DNA of 64,000 bases from Streptomyces sp. SID13726 (GTDB lineage Bacteria; Actinomycetota; Actinomycetes; Streptomycetales; Streptomycetaceae), in NCBI RefSeq assembly GCF_010548375.1, contig NZ_JAAGLY010000014.1, forward strand, positions 62,001-126,000, written 5' to 3'. A program made the translations under genes and the position numbers. Under the pieces are notes generated by a model. That model was not told where the DNA came from. It worked only from the letters and a program-made list of their open reading frames with translations, and ran no database searches. Shown here one piece after another: positions 26,601-33,518 of this stretch. Within the stretch, counting starts at the first letter, position 1. Each line of letters begins with the position of its first letter.

Positions 26601-27811
26601 AGCTTGATCATCCCGGCCGCGCCCGCCGCCGCCTTGGTGTGGCCGATCTGCGACTTCACACTGCCGACCGCGGCGAAGTTCCGCTCCTCGGTGAACTCCG
26701 AGACCACCGCGGACAGCGCCGACAGCTCGGTGGCCTCGCCGACCGCCGTCCCCGTGCCGTGCGCCTCGAAGAGCTCGACGGAGGCGGGGGACACGTCCGC
26801 GTCCTCGTACGCCCGGCGCAGGGCGGTCATCTGCCCCTCCTTGCGCGGGGCGTAGATCGACTTGAACCGGCCGTCGCTGGAGGAGCCGATGCCCCGCAGC
26901 ACTGCGTAGATCCGGTTCCCGTCCCGCTCCGCGTCGGAGAGCCGGCGCAGCGCCAGCATGCCGATGCCCTCGCCGATCAGCGTGCCGTCGGCGCTCTCGT
27001 CGAACGGGCGGATACGGCCCGCCTTGGAGAAGGCCGGCGTCTTGCTGAAGCACAGGTACATGAAGATGGTGTTCTCGGCGTCGCAGCCGCCCACCAGCAT
27101 CATGTCGGCGCGCCGCTCCAGGAGTTCACTCACGGCGGTCTTCACCGCGCCCAGCGAACTGGCGCAGGCCGCGTCGATCGTCATGTTGGTGCCGCCCAGG
27201 TCGAGGCGGTTGGCGATCCGGCCCGCGACGACGTTGCCCAGCATCCCCGGGAAGGAGTTCTCCTCCCAGGGCGCGTACGCCAGCTTGAACTTCTCCGCGA
27301 TCTCCTCCGCGTCCCGCTCCGACAGCCCGCAGGAGCGGACCACCTCCTTGAGGACCGGAGTCTGGAGCCGGGCGGTCAGCGGCTGGGTGAGCTGGTTGGC
27401 ACCGGTCACCCCGAGCACCACACCGGTGCGCGAGGCGTCGTACCAGTCCTGTCCGGCGCCCGCGTCCCGCAGCAGGTCGCGGGCGACGACGAGGCTCAAC
27501 AGCTGGAGCACGTCGGTGACTTCGAGGGTGTTGGGCGGCAGCCCGAACTCCAGCGGGTTGAAGGGCACGGTGGGGATGAAGCCGCCACGCCTGGCATACG
27601 TCTTGTCGGGTGCGGCGGGGTCGGAGTCGTAGTGCTCCGACACGTCCCAGTGGGTGGCCGGGACGTCCTCGATGCAGTCGGCGGCGGAGACGACGTTCGC
27701 CCAGAACTCGCGCAGGTCGCGCGACTTGGGGTACAGGGCGGACAGCCCGACGATCGCTATGGGATCGCGGGCGAGCCGGCGGTCGAGGTCATGGGGACGC
27801 GAAGCGTTCAC
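20693..27811 (-). CDS. PUFA-type megasynthase: KS-AT-ACPx3-KR-DH
   Basis: A 2372-residue multienzyme starting at GTG. KS (about 10-470) has its Cys in IDAACASSLGAV near residue 216, EAHGTGTAVGE and SQIGHTKAAAG. AT (about 560-880) has FAGQGSQY and GHSFGEL near 667. After a low-complexity linker come three ACPs, each with the pantetheine Ser in ADLGIDSIKRVEIM, near residues 1273, 1371 and 1473. KR (about 1800-2050) shows VVTGGARGITARC and the Ser/Tyr/Asn segments VLFSSVAGFFGNRGQSDYAMANE. A terminal DH (about 2090-2370) carries DHVIGDAPVLP, like the hotdog domain of myxobacterial Pfa2. Known EPA/DHA synthases carry varying numbers of tandem ACPs, which affect yield. The gap to the next gene is 98 bp. 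Confidence 0.92.
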   Translation of the reverse strand: MNASRPHDLDRRLARDPIAIVGLSALYPKSRDLREFWANVVSAADCIEDVPATHWDVSEHYDSDPAAPDKTYARRGGFIPTVPFNPLEFGLPPNTLEVTDVLQLLSLVVARDLLRDAGAGQDWYDASRTGVVLGVTGANQLTQPLTARLQTPVLKEVVRSCGLSERDAEEIAEKFKLAYAPWEENSFPGMLGNVVAGRIANRLDLGGTNMTIDAACASSLGAVKTAVSELLERRADMMLVGGCDAENTIFMYLCFSKTPAFSKAGRIRPFDESADGTLIGEGIGMLALRRLSDAERDGNRIYAVLRGIGSSSDGRFKSIYAPRKEGQMTALRRAYEDADVSPASVELFEAHGTGTAVGEATELSALSAVVSEFTEERNFAAVGSVKSQIGHTKAAAGAAGMIKLALALHHRLLPPTINVDRPNPAIDWADSPFYVGTRTRPWIRDPHRPRRRAGVSSFGFGGTNFHVVLEEHGDGEDLRVLFPVSRIHVWHEPDMNSLVRALESGAESATSPAPAGRPRLALVARTDAELAELRALAVAELRARPTAGSWSHPKGVYFRASAAGLGKVAALFAGQGSQYVEPGRDAVLALPPLRAAFDRANAAFAESELPLSRVAFPPPAFDEVARAAQDSELRRTEYAQPAIGALSAGQFRYLSELGFTADGFLGHSFGELTALWAAEAIDDDTYFALARARGAAMAPPADADPGFDPGAMAAVTASEDSLAQLLAAHPSLIVCNRNAADQIVLGGATDAVERFVEAAGAAGVRALRLPVSAAFHTPFVAHAVEEFGRRVADAEIRAPRGPVFANSPGASYGTDADANRRTLVDQLVRPVEFSDRVEEMYAAGFRTFVEFGPKGVLTRLVGRILGEREHHAVQLDPGSGGDADLTLKRGVAQLFVLGMPLATADRYAAEPVAVEPVKGMTVPLNGINHVPQARREAYREALENGYRVTLSGRESVLEPVASGVGAVSGDGAVSGDGAVSGDGGGGVSPVAAVPSAGPSARHVANSDGPAWSAHAPGASPVLADAPGITITPAEATPTVAAAPASVALSVPTDVLENKPVEHDDLGTAAPAADQLTELIAGHLSLHDEYLRSQLDTAHRMMGLLERADEQGRVEAVTPGVASVKEHGLAIGRTHLRASEILRDLASMELAGTQTPTVPAGTRPSTAPAAEPALPATPLTAASAPAPAIAAAPIAVAAPPAAPEPPALPAPAPPATAALPPAGTPAPKLPEAPTSATATKEDIAAALLDVVAQKTGYPAEMLDLAMDVEADLGIDSIKRVEIMGVLQERFPSPTPVGPEHLAELRTLSEIVGFVFSLGGTTARATAVTSAPVARVNADDVTKALLGVVAEKTGYPAEMLDLTMDVEADLGIDSIKRVEIMGVLQERFPSPTPAGPEHLAELRTLNEIVGFVLELSGPTSAATEPAPTPIPAPTAPAPAPDDVRTALLDVVAQKTGYPAEMLDLTMDVEADLGIDSIKRVEIMGVLQERFPSPTPIGPEHLAELRTLADIVGFVTGLNGTPVAEAPSSTAPVKVEAAQIVTPSLIGRGQAELVELPLPDRLVGAFPQAATALVVNDGSEVAEAVTARLVAAGWQVRSLRLPGVPERVAGVPEREAGVPERVAGVPERVAGVRELPLTGWGANELAARFQELGTEKVHLAVGFTAADELPWSEGVRRLAHQLLVARHLVAPLTAAAADGHRAAFVTVTRLDGAFGLGGVSEDAVPAGGIGGLAKTLAVEAPELFCRAVDLAPALGAAEAAELILTEIHDAAVGPVQVGHDGVRRVALTLGEGERESEVITEPASPLTPDDLLVVTGGARGITARCVEELARTHKPGLLLLGRTPLGNEPDWAHGVTAPAGLKAAAAGRLRETGEKPTPKRVEQLYRAVVGEREVRKTLAAVRAAGSEVEYLPVDITDTAATAAALAPYRERITGLVHGAGVLADQLISAKKAAEIERVFAVKLGGLRSVTAALPAERLRHVVLFSSVAGFFGNRGQSDYAMANEVLNTWAASFRRTHPKAHVSALNWGAWDSGMVSPQIKAVFEERGIALIPEETGTRLFTEQFAPERSGDVVTVLGPTTPLSAPELPVRTGPFVLERDLSDLLTDPLLADHVIGDAPVLPAAAALGWAAGAVERLTGRTVAEVRDFAVHKGVIFDGGFDGRLRLTISTTADGTTANSATADSTTANVTIVSTADDGSVRPHYAATVVLDQGTRRTPERQSALPALGGGSDARGFYDDGTLFHGESLRGLRRVLNATAANFVVECELAELPSAGQAFGTDRYTPATADLLLQAALVWMRSHFDTAALPMAVRRTELYEVLPSGEPFLVVVAPETASGTGASVTVTACAPDGRVLLRLVGVSLVSTPQLAAKFASR
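22931..23014. repeat. Four 21-bp tandem repeats coding GVPERVA-type units
   Basis: Units start at 22931, 22952, 22973 and 22994. They encode repeats of a seven-residue unit such as GVPERVA or GVPEREA in the linker between the last ACP and KR. The units differ by only a few bases, so the expansion is recent. Confidence 0.88.
23301..24063. repeat. Three near-identical tandem ACP coding blocks
   Basis: Nearly identical blocks of about 165 bp start at 23301, 23607 and 23898 (offsets 306 and 291 bp, both whole codons). They encode the conserved part of each ACP, including LGIDSIKRVEIMGVLQERF. The DNA identity is higher than needed for protein conservation, which implies recent duplication or gene conversion. 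Confidence 0.9.
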
Positions 27812-27896
27812 GGCGAGGCTCTCTTGGTCGGACGGCGGGCCGGAGTGCGGCCCGGTACGGTTCGGGGCCCTGTGGGTGACGCGGGGGGCGGCGGTT

Positions 27897-28754
27897 TCAG
27901 GCGGCGGCGAGCAGCGGGGCGATCACACCGAGGGCGTCGGGGCGGCTGAGCATCGTGTAGTGGTCGCCCGGACAGGTGTGCAGGGCCAGCCCGTGCCGGG
28001 CCAGCGGGCGCCAGCCGAGCGTGGGGTCGCCCGGGATGAGGCTCCGCTCCGCCTTCACCAGCACCAGCGGCAGCGGTGCCGGACCGGGGCGGTGGGGCGC
28101 GGTGAGACGGTTGTTGCGCAACAGGCCGTCCACGTAGGTGTCGTAGAGCTTGCGCAGGCCCGGCAGCGGGGTGCCCGGGAGCAGGGCCCCGGCCGCGAGG
28201 GCCGCGTCGAGGACGACGGGCAGTCCGTCGTCGACGTCCCGGCCGGCGAGGGCGTCCGGGGCGAGGGCGACGGTGCGTCCCCGCTTCGCCCCGAGGTACA
28301 TCGCGAACCAGCCGAGAAGCAGGGCGGGTTCGAGCGCGTCGTCGGGCTGCTGGTACTCCTCGGTGGGCGCGATGCTGTCGAGGAGCACCAGGCGCTCGGG
28401 CAGCCGGCCGGCCGGCAGCGACCGGGTCATGGCGTGCGCCAGGACCCCGCCGAAGGACCAACCGACCAGTGTCCAGGGGCCGTTCACCGGGGCCATGGCG
28501 GCGAGCAGCCGGTCGGCGAGGTCGGCCACGGTGGTCGCCGCCCGGCCCCCGGTCAGCGCGGCGTCCGCGTACTCCGCGACCGCCCCCAGGTCCAGGACGG
28601 TCAGTCCGTCCCCGTCGGGCAGCGCGTCGGCCAGGCCCTGGTGGACCACGGCCGGGAGCGCGCCAGGGTGGACGACGTACACCGTCCGCCCGCCGGGTGC
28701 GGCGGACCGGAACGGGCGGGCTACCGGGGGCCTCGTGTCACGCGGCGGCCGCAC
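27897..28754 (-). CDS. Type II thioesterase-like alpha/beta hydrolase
   Basis: A 285-residue single-domain thioesterase of the type found in polyketide and non-ribosomal peptide clusters. The nucleophile elbow is GWSFGG (around residue 100), the acid lies in the LVLLDSIAP region, and a C-terminal GDHYTMLSRPD supplies the His. The GTG at 28754 overlaps the ACP gene by 17 bp, so expression is probably coupled. Roles could be release of the finished chain or clearing of mis-primed ACPs. Known marine PUFA synthases lack a dedicated discrete thioesterase of this kind, so it is a notable accessory here. Confidence 0.85.
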   Translation of the reverse strand: MRPPRDTRPPVARPFRSAAPGGRTVYVVHPGALPAVVHQGLADALPDGDGLTVLDLGAVAEYADAALTGGRAATTVADLADRLLAAMAPVNGPWTLVGWSFGGVLAHAMTRSLPAGRLPERLVLLDSIAPTEEYQQPDDALEPALLLGWFAMYLGAKRGRTVALAPDALAGRDVDDGLPVVLDAALAAGALLPGTPLPGLRKLYDTYVDGLLRNNRLTAPHRPGPAPLPLVLVKAERSLIPGDPTLGWRPLARHGLALHTCPGDHYTMLSRPDALGVIAPLLAAA

Positions 28755-29004
28755 GCTCGGCGCTCTCTTCGGCGAGGTAGGCCGCGAGGTCCTTGACGGT
28801 CGGGTGGTACCAGAGGGTCGTGGTGCTCAGCTCGAAGCCGAGCCAGTTCTCCAGCTCACCCGCGAGGATCAGCGCCTCCGTCGAGTCGAGGTCCAGCTCG
28901 TCGAAGAAGACCTCGCGCGAGACCTCGGCGGGCGCCACGCCCAGTCGGTGGGCGATCTTCTCGATCAGCCAGCTCTCGGCCTCGGCAGCGGTCACTACGG
29001 CCAT
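28738..29004 (-). CDS. Stand-alone acyl carrier protein
   Basis: An 88-residue ACP. The pantetheine attachment motif is FFDELDLDSTEALILAGEL, with the Ser at about residue 41 followed by Thr, as in discrete polyketide-type carriers, unlike the IDSIKR motif of the synthase ACPs. The ATG at 29004 follows GGAAGGACG, and the upstream reading frame has no protein character. It is the first gene of the operon. Its sequence differs clearly from the three internal ACPs, so it probably serves a separate step, for example loading the starter or carrying the chain to the thioesterase or the dehydrogenases. Confidence 0.88.
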   Translation of the reverse strand: MAVVTAAEAESWLIEKIAHRLGVAPAEVSREVFFDELDLDSTEALILAGELENWLGFELSTTTLWYHPTVKDLAAYLAEESAERAAAA

Positions 29005-29159
29005 GACGGTCGTCCTTCCCTTACGCGCGCTCCTCCGGGGACTCCGGGGCGCGGGTGAATGGGCATGCGGGAGTGCCGTCGCACGGGCCGTCCAGGGGTG
29101 AGCGGGGGACGGCACGCGGCGGCGTACTGAGGACACGGATCCGGAAACCGACCCGAATC

Positions 29160-29176
29160 CTCAATCGATACTTGAG
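29160..29176. promoter_or_regulatory. CTCAA-N7-TTGAG dyad upstream of the lipid operon
   Basis: CTCAATCGATACTTGAG has 5-bp perfect arms around a 7-bp core that contains TCGAT. It sits about 155 bp before the ACP start, in the 381-bp gap between AraC and ACP. It resembles the TTGA-N4-TCAA dyad in front of the AraC gene. It may be an activator site; no clear -35/-10 pair could be fixed beside it. Confidence 0.35.
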
Positions 29177-29195
29177 CGGTGTTCCAGTTCTGCGA

Positions 29196-29220
29196 ATGCC
29201 GTCGAGAGCGGCGACGGCAT
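29196..29220. terminator. Hairpin between AraC and the lipid operon
   Basis: ATGCCGTCG (29196-29204) and CGACGGCAT (29212-29220) form a perfect 9-bp stem with a 7-nt loop. It lies 166 bp past the AraC stop and could end that transcript, insulating the operon. A protein-binding role is also possible. The rest of 29005-29385 holds no gene I can recognise. Confidence 0.5.
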
Positions 29221-29385
29221 CACGGCAGTGAGTTTCTGTCTGGTCTGTACAACTGTCGACGCCACTTCGGAGTGGCCGCCCGAAGTATGCAGGTCACAGT
29301 GTTGCCAGATGGTGGAATGCTGAACAAGCACTCTTCCGTAGAGTGGAAAGAATTCTGAGTTTACGGGCGTAGAACCGCAGCTGCC

Positions 29386-30282
29386 TTAACGCGCCGGCTT
29401 TGCCCTCGCCTCGTTGCGGAAAGCACCGGGCGTGGTGTTCACCCGCCGGGCGAAGAACTTGCCGAAGTTGGTCACCTCGGAGAACCCCAGCTGCCGCGCG
29501 ACGGCGCTGACGGTCAGGTCCGTGTGGGCCAGGAGGCGGCGGGCCTCGAGTGCGACCCGGGCGTCGATGACGTCCTTGGCGGACGTGCCGGTCACCGCGC
29601 GGCAGGCGCGGGACAGGGCGCGGGTGCTGCAACTGAGCGCGGCGGCGTAGTCCTCCACCAGCCGGGTGACGTGGTACGAGCGGTCGAGCTCGCGGCGGAA
29701 GCGCAGGAACAGTTCGCCGTTGTCGCTGGTCAGGAAGTCGGCCTCGGTCCGCGCGTGCCGTGCGCGGCACATCTGGTCGATGTGCAGGAGCGCGACCGTG
29801 AGCAGATGCTTCAGCAGGTCCTCGCCCAGGCCCCGGTCGGTCCGCCGGAACTCCTCCTCCAGCAGGTTCAGCACCCGCTGGAACGCGCCGAACTCGCTGT
29901 CCGAGAGCTGCCAGTGCGAGGGCCGCAGGACGTCGTTGAGCATGGCCATGTGGGCGCCCATCCGCAGCGGGAACGCCTCCGTGAACATGAGGACGTCCGC
30001 CTCCATGCCGGGCCGCGGAAACGACTGGATCACCTGATCCGGCCGTACCCAGAGCAAAGTGCCCCGGCGGCAGGGATAACAGGTGGAGTCGATCGACAGG
30101 GCGCCCTCGCCGTCGGTGATCAGCAGGATCTGGTGGAAGTCGAGCCGGTGCGGAGCGGCGATGACATCCACGGAGATGTAGTCGAGGAGTTTGCTCAGGC
30201 GCTCGACAGTGATACCGAGACCAGGTCGGCAAACCGGGGTGTATGGGACGAGCGGGATCGGTAACGATGCGAAATCGACCAT
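29386..30282 (-). CDS. AraC family transcriptional regulator
   Basis: A 298-residue regulator. The N-terminal half is a cupin-like ligand-binding domain (HRLDFHQILLITDGEGALSI at about 45-64). The C-terminal half holds two helix-turn-helix motifs: LVEDYAAALSCSTRALSRAC and AVARQLGFSEVTNFGKFFARRVNTTPGAFR (positions about 210-290). The start ATG at 30282 has GGAACG 6-11 bp upstream. It is co-oriented with the lipid operon, 381 bp before it, and is divergent from an IclR gene. The location makes it the first candidate for pathway-specific control of the lipid cluster; no ligand can be predicted. Confidence 0.9.
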   Translation of the reverse strand: MVDFASLPIPLVPYTPVCRPGLGITVERLSKLLDYISVDVIAAPHRLDFHQILLITDGEGALSIDSTCYPCRRGTLLWVRPDQVIQSFPRPGMEADVLMFTEAFPLRMGAHMAMLNDVLRPSHWQLSDSEFGAFQRVLNLLEEEFRRTDRGLGEDLLKHLLTVALLHIDQMCRARHARTEADFLTSDNGELFLRFRRELDRSYHVTRLVEDYAAALSCSTRALSRACRAVTGTSAKDVIDARVALEARRLLAHTDLTVSAVARQLGFSEVTNFGKFFARRVNTTPGAFRNEARAKPAR

Positions 30283-30314
30283 GAGCGTTCCGAGATCGAC
30301 CTTTCTCCAGTCAC

Positions 30315-30326
30315 TTGATACGTCAA
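30315..30326. promoter_or_regulatory. TTGA-N4-TCAA dyad before AraC gene
   Basis: TTGATACGTCAA lies 33 bp upstream of the AraC start. It shares the TTGA/TCAA arms with the site at 29160-29176. It could be an autoregulatory site. Only the symmetry is observed. Confidence 0.35.
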
Positions 30327-30347
30327 TGATAAGGGTGGCCGCCCGTC

Positions 30348-30364
30348 GTCAGATCACGTCTGAC
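30348..30364. promoter_or_regulatory. Palindrome GTCAGA-N5-TCTGAC, likely IclR operator
   Basis: GTCAGATCACGTCTGAC is a perfect dyad with 6-bp arms in the 140-bp divergent region, ending 58 bp before the IclR start. IclR-family operators are short palindromes of about this length near their own promoter, so autoregulation is likely. It may also affect the AraC promoter. Confidence 0.55.
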
Positions 30365-30422
30365 CTTGCTTGAAACGAGTCAGCGCGCGCCCCTGGCGCG
30401 CAGGTGAAGGGAACTCGACGGG

Positions 30423-31217
30423 ATGATCTCCCCCCACTCCAGACCGACGGAGCGCTCTGTCGTCGACCGGACGCTCAGCATCCTCGACAGCTTCGACCGG
30501 GACCACCCGTGTCTGACCCTCAGCGACATCAGCCGGCGCTCGCGGCTGCCGGTCGCGACCGTGCACCGTATCGTCAGCAAACTCGCGGGCTGGGGAGCCC
30601 TGGAGCGCAACGCCGACGGCGCCTACCGCATCGGGCTGCGCCTGTGGGAGATGGCGGAACTGGCGCCCCGCTGCGCGTCGTTGGCCGAAGGCGCCCAGCC
30701 GTATCTGGTCAGCCTGCACGTGCAGACCTCGGCCGCGGCGTTCATCGCGATCCGCGACGGCAACGACGTACTGTGCCCGTCCTTCGTCTCCAGCGACCCG
30801 CGGGCCGCGGCGTACTTCGGCACCCGGGGCCGCCGACTGCCCGCACACGCCACCTCGGCCGGTCTGGTGCTCCTCGCGTACGGCGGTGAGGAGGTGCTCG
30901 ACGCGGTGTGCGGCGGGGTGCTGCGCGCGTTCACCCCGGCCACCATCACCGACGCGGAGGTGCTGCGCAATCGTCTCTCCACCGTCAGGCGGCAGGGTTA
31001 CGCCCTCGTCCAGAGCACCCTGGTCGACGGCCGTGGCTCCCTCTCGGTACCCCTGCGCGACAGCCGCGGTGCCGTGGTCGCCGCGATCGGAGTGGTGGGC
31101 CCCGTCGCGGTCATCGAGCCGATGAAGCTGCTGCCCCACGTCCGCGGCGCCGCCGACGCCATCTCACGGCACATCGAGATGGTGGACGGCTGCCGGCCCT
31201 CGGAGGTCGGTTCCTGA
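30423..31217 (+). CDS. IclR family transcriptional regulator
   Basis: A 264-residue regulator. The N-terminal winged helix covers about 10-70 (LTLSDISRRSRLPVATVHRI as recognition region). The C-terminal effector domain has the usual pieces LPAHATSAGLVLLAY and a final VGPVAVIEPMKLL segment. It starts at ATG 30423. It is divergent from AraC and not followed by a co-oriented gene, so its target is AraC, itself or distant genes. IclR proteins often sense aromatic or organic acids, yet the nearest catabolic genes are 2.3 kb away beyond a scar, so a link to them is not shown. Confidence 0.9.
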   Translation: MISPHSRPTERSVVDRTLSILDSFDRDHPCLTLSDISRRSRLPVATVHRIVSKLAGWGALERNADGAYRIGLRLWEMAELAPRCASLAEGAQPYLVSLHVQTSAAAFIAIRDGNDVLCPSFVSSDPRAAAYFGTRGRRLPAHATSAGLVLLAYGGEEVLDAVCGGVLRAFTPATITDAEVLRNRLSTVRRQGYALVQSTLVDGRGSLSVPLRDSRGAVVAAIGVVGPVAVIEPMKLLPHVRGAADAISRHIEMVDGCRPSEVGS

Positions 31218-31581
31218 GGCGCGGGGCCGGGGCGGGCGGACGGCCCTGACCCGGAGACCGGGGTGGGGGCCGGTGGACGGTCCGTAGGGGGGTTCTGCGG
31301 CGGGGGCTGCTACAGCGCCGGGGCGATGCCGGCGCGGGTCCGCGTGCTGCGGGCTGCCTGTACTTCCGTCGGCTCCCGGCCGGCCCGGTCCGCGGTGCCG
31401 TCGCTGAGGGCTTTCATGCTCTACGGGCATCTGGGCTGTCATGCGCTACGGGCCGATCCGCGCTGCCGTCGACCCGCGATCGACCGGTGGCGCGCCGCCG
31501 ACGGCCGCGCCGACCTTGGCTGACCTCCCCGACATCGGCGGGACGCTCATGGCACTCCGCCAGGGCCCACCGCCCCTGCCG
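31218..31581. other. Intergenic region with no recognisable gene
   Basis: The 364 bp between the IclR gene and the broken response regulator contain only short frames of random composition. No dyad or promoter stood out. It may itself be remnant DNA next to the scar at about 32078. Confidence 0.5.
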
Positions 31582-32080
31582 TCAGGACGCCGGCGCCTCC
31601 GCGGCCCGCCCGGACCCGATGCCCAGCCGGTAGCCCACTCCGCGGACCGCCTGTATCGACAGGGCGTCACCGAGCTTGTGGCGCAGGGCGGTCACATGGG
31701 TGTCCAGGGTCTTCGTCGGCCCGAACCAGTTGATGTCCCAGACCGACGCCATGATGGCCTCCCGGGTCACCAGGCTGTCGATCCGCTCCGTGAGAAAGGC
31801 GAGCAGCGCGTACTCCTTGGGGCTCAGCGGGACCTCGACCCCGTCCAGGAAGGCCCGATGCGCCCGGCGGTCGACGGAGACCCGGCCGTAGGAGTCGCGC
31901 GGCGGCCGGGACCCCGCGTCGCGACAGCACTCCGGCCGCGGGCACCGGCCGTCGGGAAGGGAGTCCGTCGGACCGGGTCCGGCCGGGCGCCGACGCAGCA
32001 CCGCCCGCATCCGCGCGATCAGCTCACGCATCAGGAACGGCTTCACGAGGTAGTCGTCCGCACCGGTCGCGCTGCCCGAT
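31582..32080 (-). pseudogene. Response regulator (OmpR type), 5' part missing
   Basis: The retained part begins in the last strand of a receiver domain, GADDYLVKPF, where the conserved Lys is visible. It continues through LMRELIARMRAVLRRR, a linker, and a complete OmpR/PhoB winged helix (VEVPLSPKEYALLAFLTERI, then TKTLDTHVTALRHKLG and AVRGVGYRLG). The phosphoacceptor Asp and roughly the first 90 residues are absent. Upstream of about 32080 the minus-strand frame is only antisense of the OLD-type gene. Without its receiver and promoter it is probably dead; a constitutively DNA-binding fragment is a remote alternative. Confidence 0.85.
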
Positions 32081-33349
32081 CTGATCCAGCGACGAGAGTC
32101 GGGACAGCTCACACGCGGCGAACGCGCACTGCTGAGCCTCCTGGACATGGCAGGAGTCTCGCCCGAGGATTTCAAAGACTCCGACCAGCACGAACGACTT
32201 CTCCGCGAGCTGGAGAACTCCGGCAACGTCATCTCGGACGAGGTCTTCGAGTACTGGTCGCAGAACACTGAGCTGGAAGTCCAACTGAAGGTCCTGCCCC
32301 CCGAAACCGGGGCCCAGCCGCCCTTCCACGAGGGGCCGATCCTGCAGGTCCGCGTCTTCAACCGCCGCCACCGCGCATCGGTGCCCTTCGATGACCGCTC
32401 CCGCGGCTTCGTCTGGTTCTTCTCCTTCCTCGCCTACTTCAACGAGCTGGAGGCGGCTGGCACCACCGACCTGATCCTCCTCCTGGATGAGCCGGGGCTG
32501 TCCCTCCATGGCCGGGCCCAGGAAGACCTGCTCCGGCTGATCGACGAGCGGCTGGCCCCCAAGCATCAGGTCCTCTACACCACTCATTCCCCGTACATGG
32601 TCGACCCCGACCACCTCCAGAGGGTCCGGACAGTCATCGACATGGAGCGCGGCGGCGCGAAGGTCTCCGCTGAGATCTTCAAGGCCGATGAGGACACCGC
32701 CTTCCCGCTGCTGGCAGCGATGGGCGTCGAGATGACCCAGACGCTGTTCGTGGGCGAGCACACCCTGCTCCTCGAAGGCCCTAGCGACTTGATCTACCTC
32801 GATGTCCTCACGGACGTCGCAGAGGCGAACGGGTCCACCGGACTCGACCCGCGCTGGGTCAAGACGCCCATCGGCGGCTCCGGCAAGCTGTCCACCTTCG
32901 TGACTCTGCTGGGTGCGAACAAGCTGAATGTCGCCGTCCTCGTCGACTCCAGCACCAAGGACGTCGGAGCCGTCCAGCGACTGCGGGATAACGACCAGCT
33001 CGGCAAGAACGGGCTCGTCGAGATCAGCGAGTTCACCAACACGGCCGATGCGGACATCGAGGACCTCTTCGACCGGGACTTCTACCTCGAACTCATTAAC
33101 CGCGCTTATGCCTCCGAGCTCACCAAGCCGATCACAGCCTCCGAGCTCAACGCCAAGGACCCCCGCGTCGTCCGACAGATCGAGGCGGTGTTCAAGAAGC
33201 GGAAGATCACCACGCGGTTCAACCACTACAGGCCAGCCGCGGTGCTCCTTCGCGAGCAAGCCGCGCTCGCACCGCGCATCGACGCAGCCACGATCACGCA
33301 CGCCGACCAGTTGTTCACACGGCTCAACTCCCTGCTCCCCAAGCGTTGA
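32078..33349 (+). pseudogene. OLD-family ATP-dependent nuclease, 3' part only
   Basis: From about 32078 the plus frame reads DLIQRRESGQLTRGERALLS and continues to a stop at 33347-33349. Present are the ABC-type D-loop/Walker B (LILLLDEPGLSLHGRAQEDL), the H-loop TTHSPYM, and a TOPRIM domain (LLLEGPSDLIYLDVL with its Glu, later VAVLVDSST). The N-terminal half with the Walker A motif is absent. OLD-type proteins are usually about 550-650 residues with roles in phage defence or DNA repair; about 420 remain. An ATG at 32147 could start a 400-residue product, but it could not bind ATP normally. Base composition looks less GC-rich than the neighbours, which suggests horizontal origin. Confidence 0.8.
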
Positions 33350-33446
33350 GCTGAGTCCGGCCCGAGTGTCGCCCTGCCCAGCGTTCTCCCCACAAGTAGA
33401 TCTTGACAGGCAAGGCAGCGAGTAAGAGCTGGTCACAGCCCCCCAC

Positions 33447-33476
33447 TGCCCCGGCCAACGGCCGCCCCGGGGGGCA
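33447..33476. terminator. GC-rich hairpin between OLD remnant and cupin gene
   Basis: TGCCCC (33447-33452) pairs with GGGGCA (33471-33476), enclosing a nested GGCC-AAC-GGCC hairpin. It lies between convergent genes, 43 bp beyond the cupin stop. It is a likely terminator without a T-tract. Confidence 0.5.
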
Positions 33477-33518
33477 AGGGCACGGGGCCGGTCTTCGTCT
33501 CGCCTGAGCCCCGTCCGC

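Noticed and set aside
25025..27949. 974-codon plus frame opposite KS-AT
   Set aside because: Antisense of highly conserved KS and AT motifs; no independent protein character.
31263..31523. 86-codon frame with a Gly/Cys start
   Set aside because: No ribosome binding site, no family resemblance and random composition.
32147..33349. Intact 400-residue OLD nuclease starting at the ATG 32147
   Set aside because: Homology continues upstream of the ATG to the junction, and the Walker A half is missing, so a broken gene is more likely.
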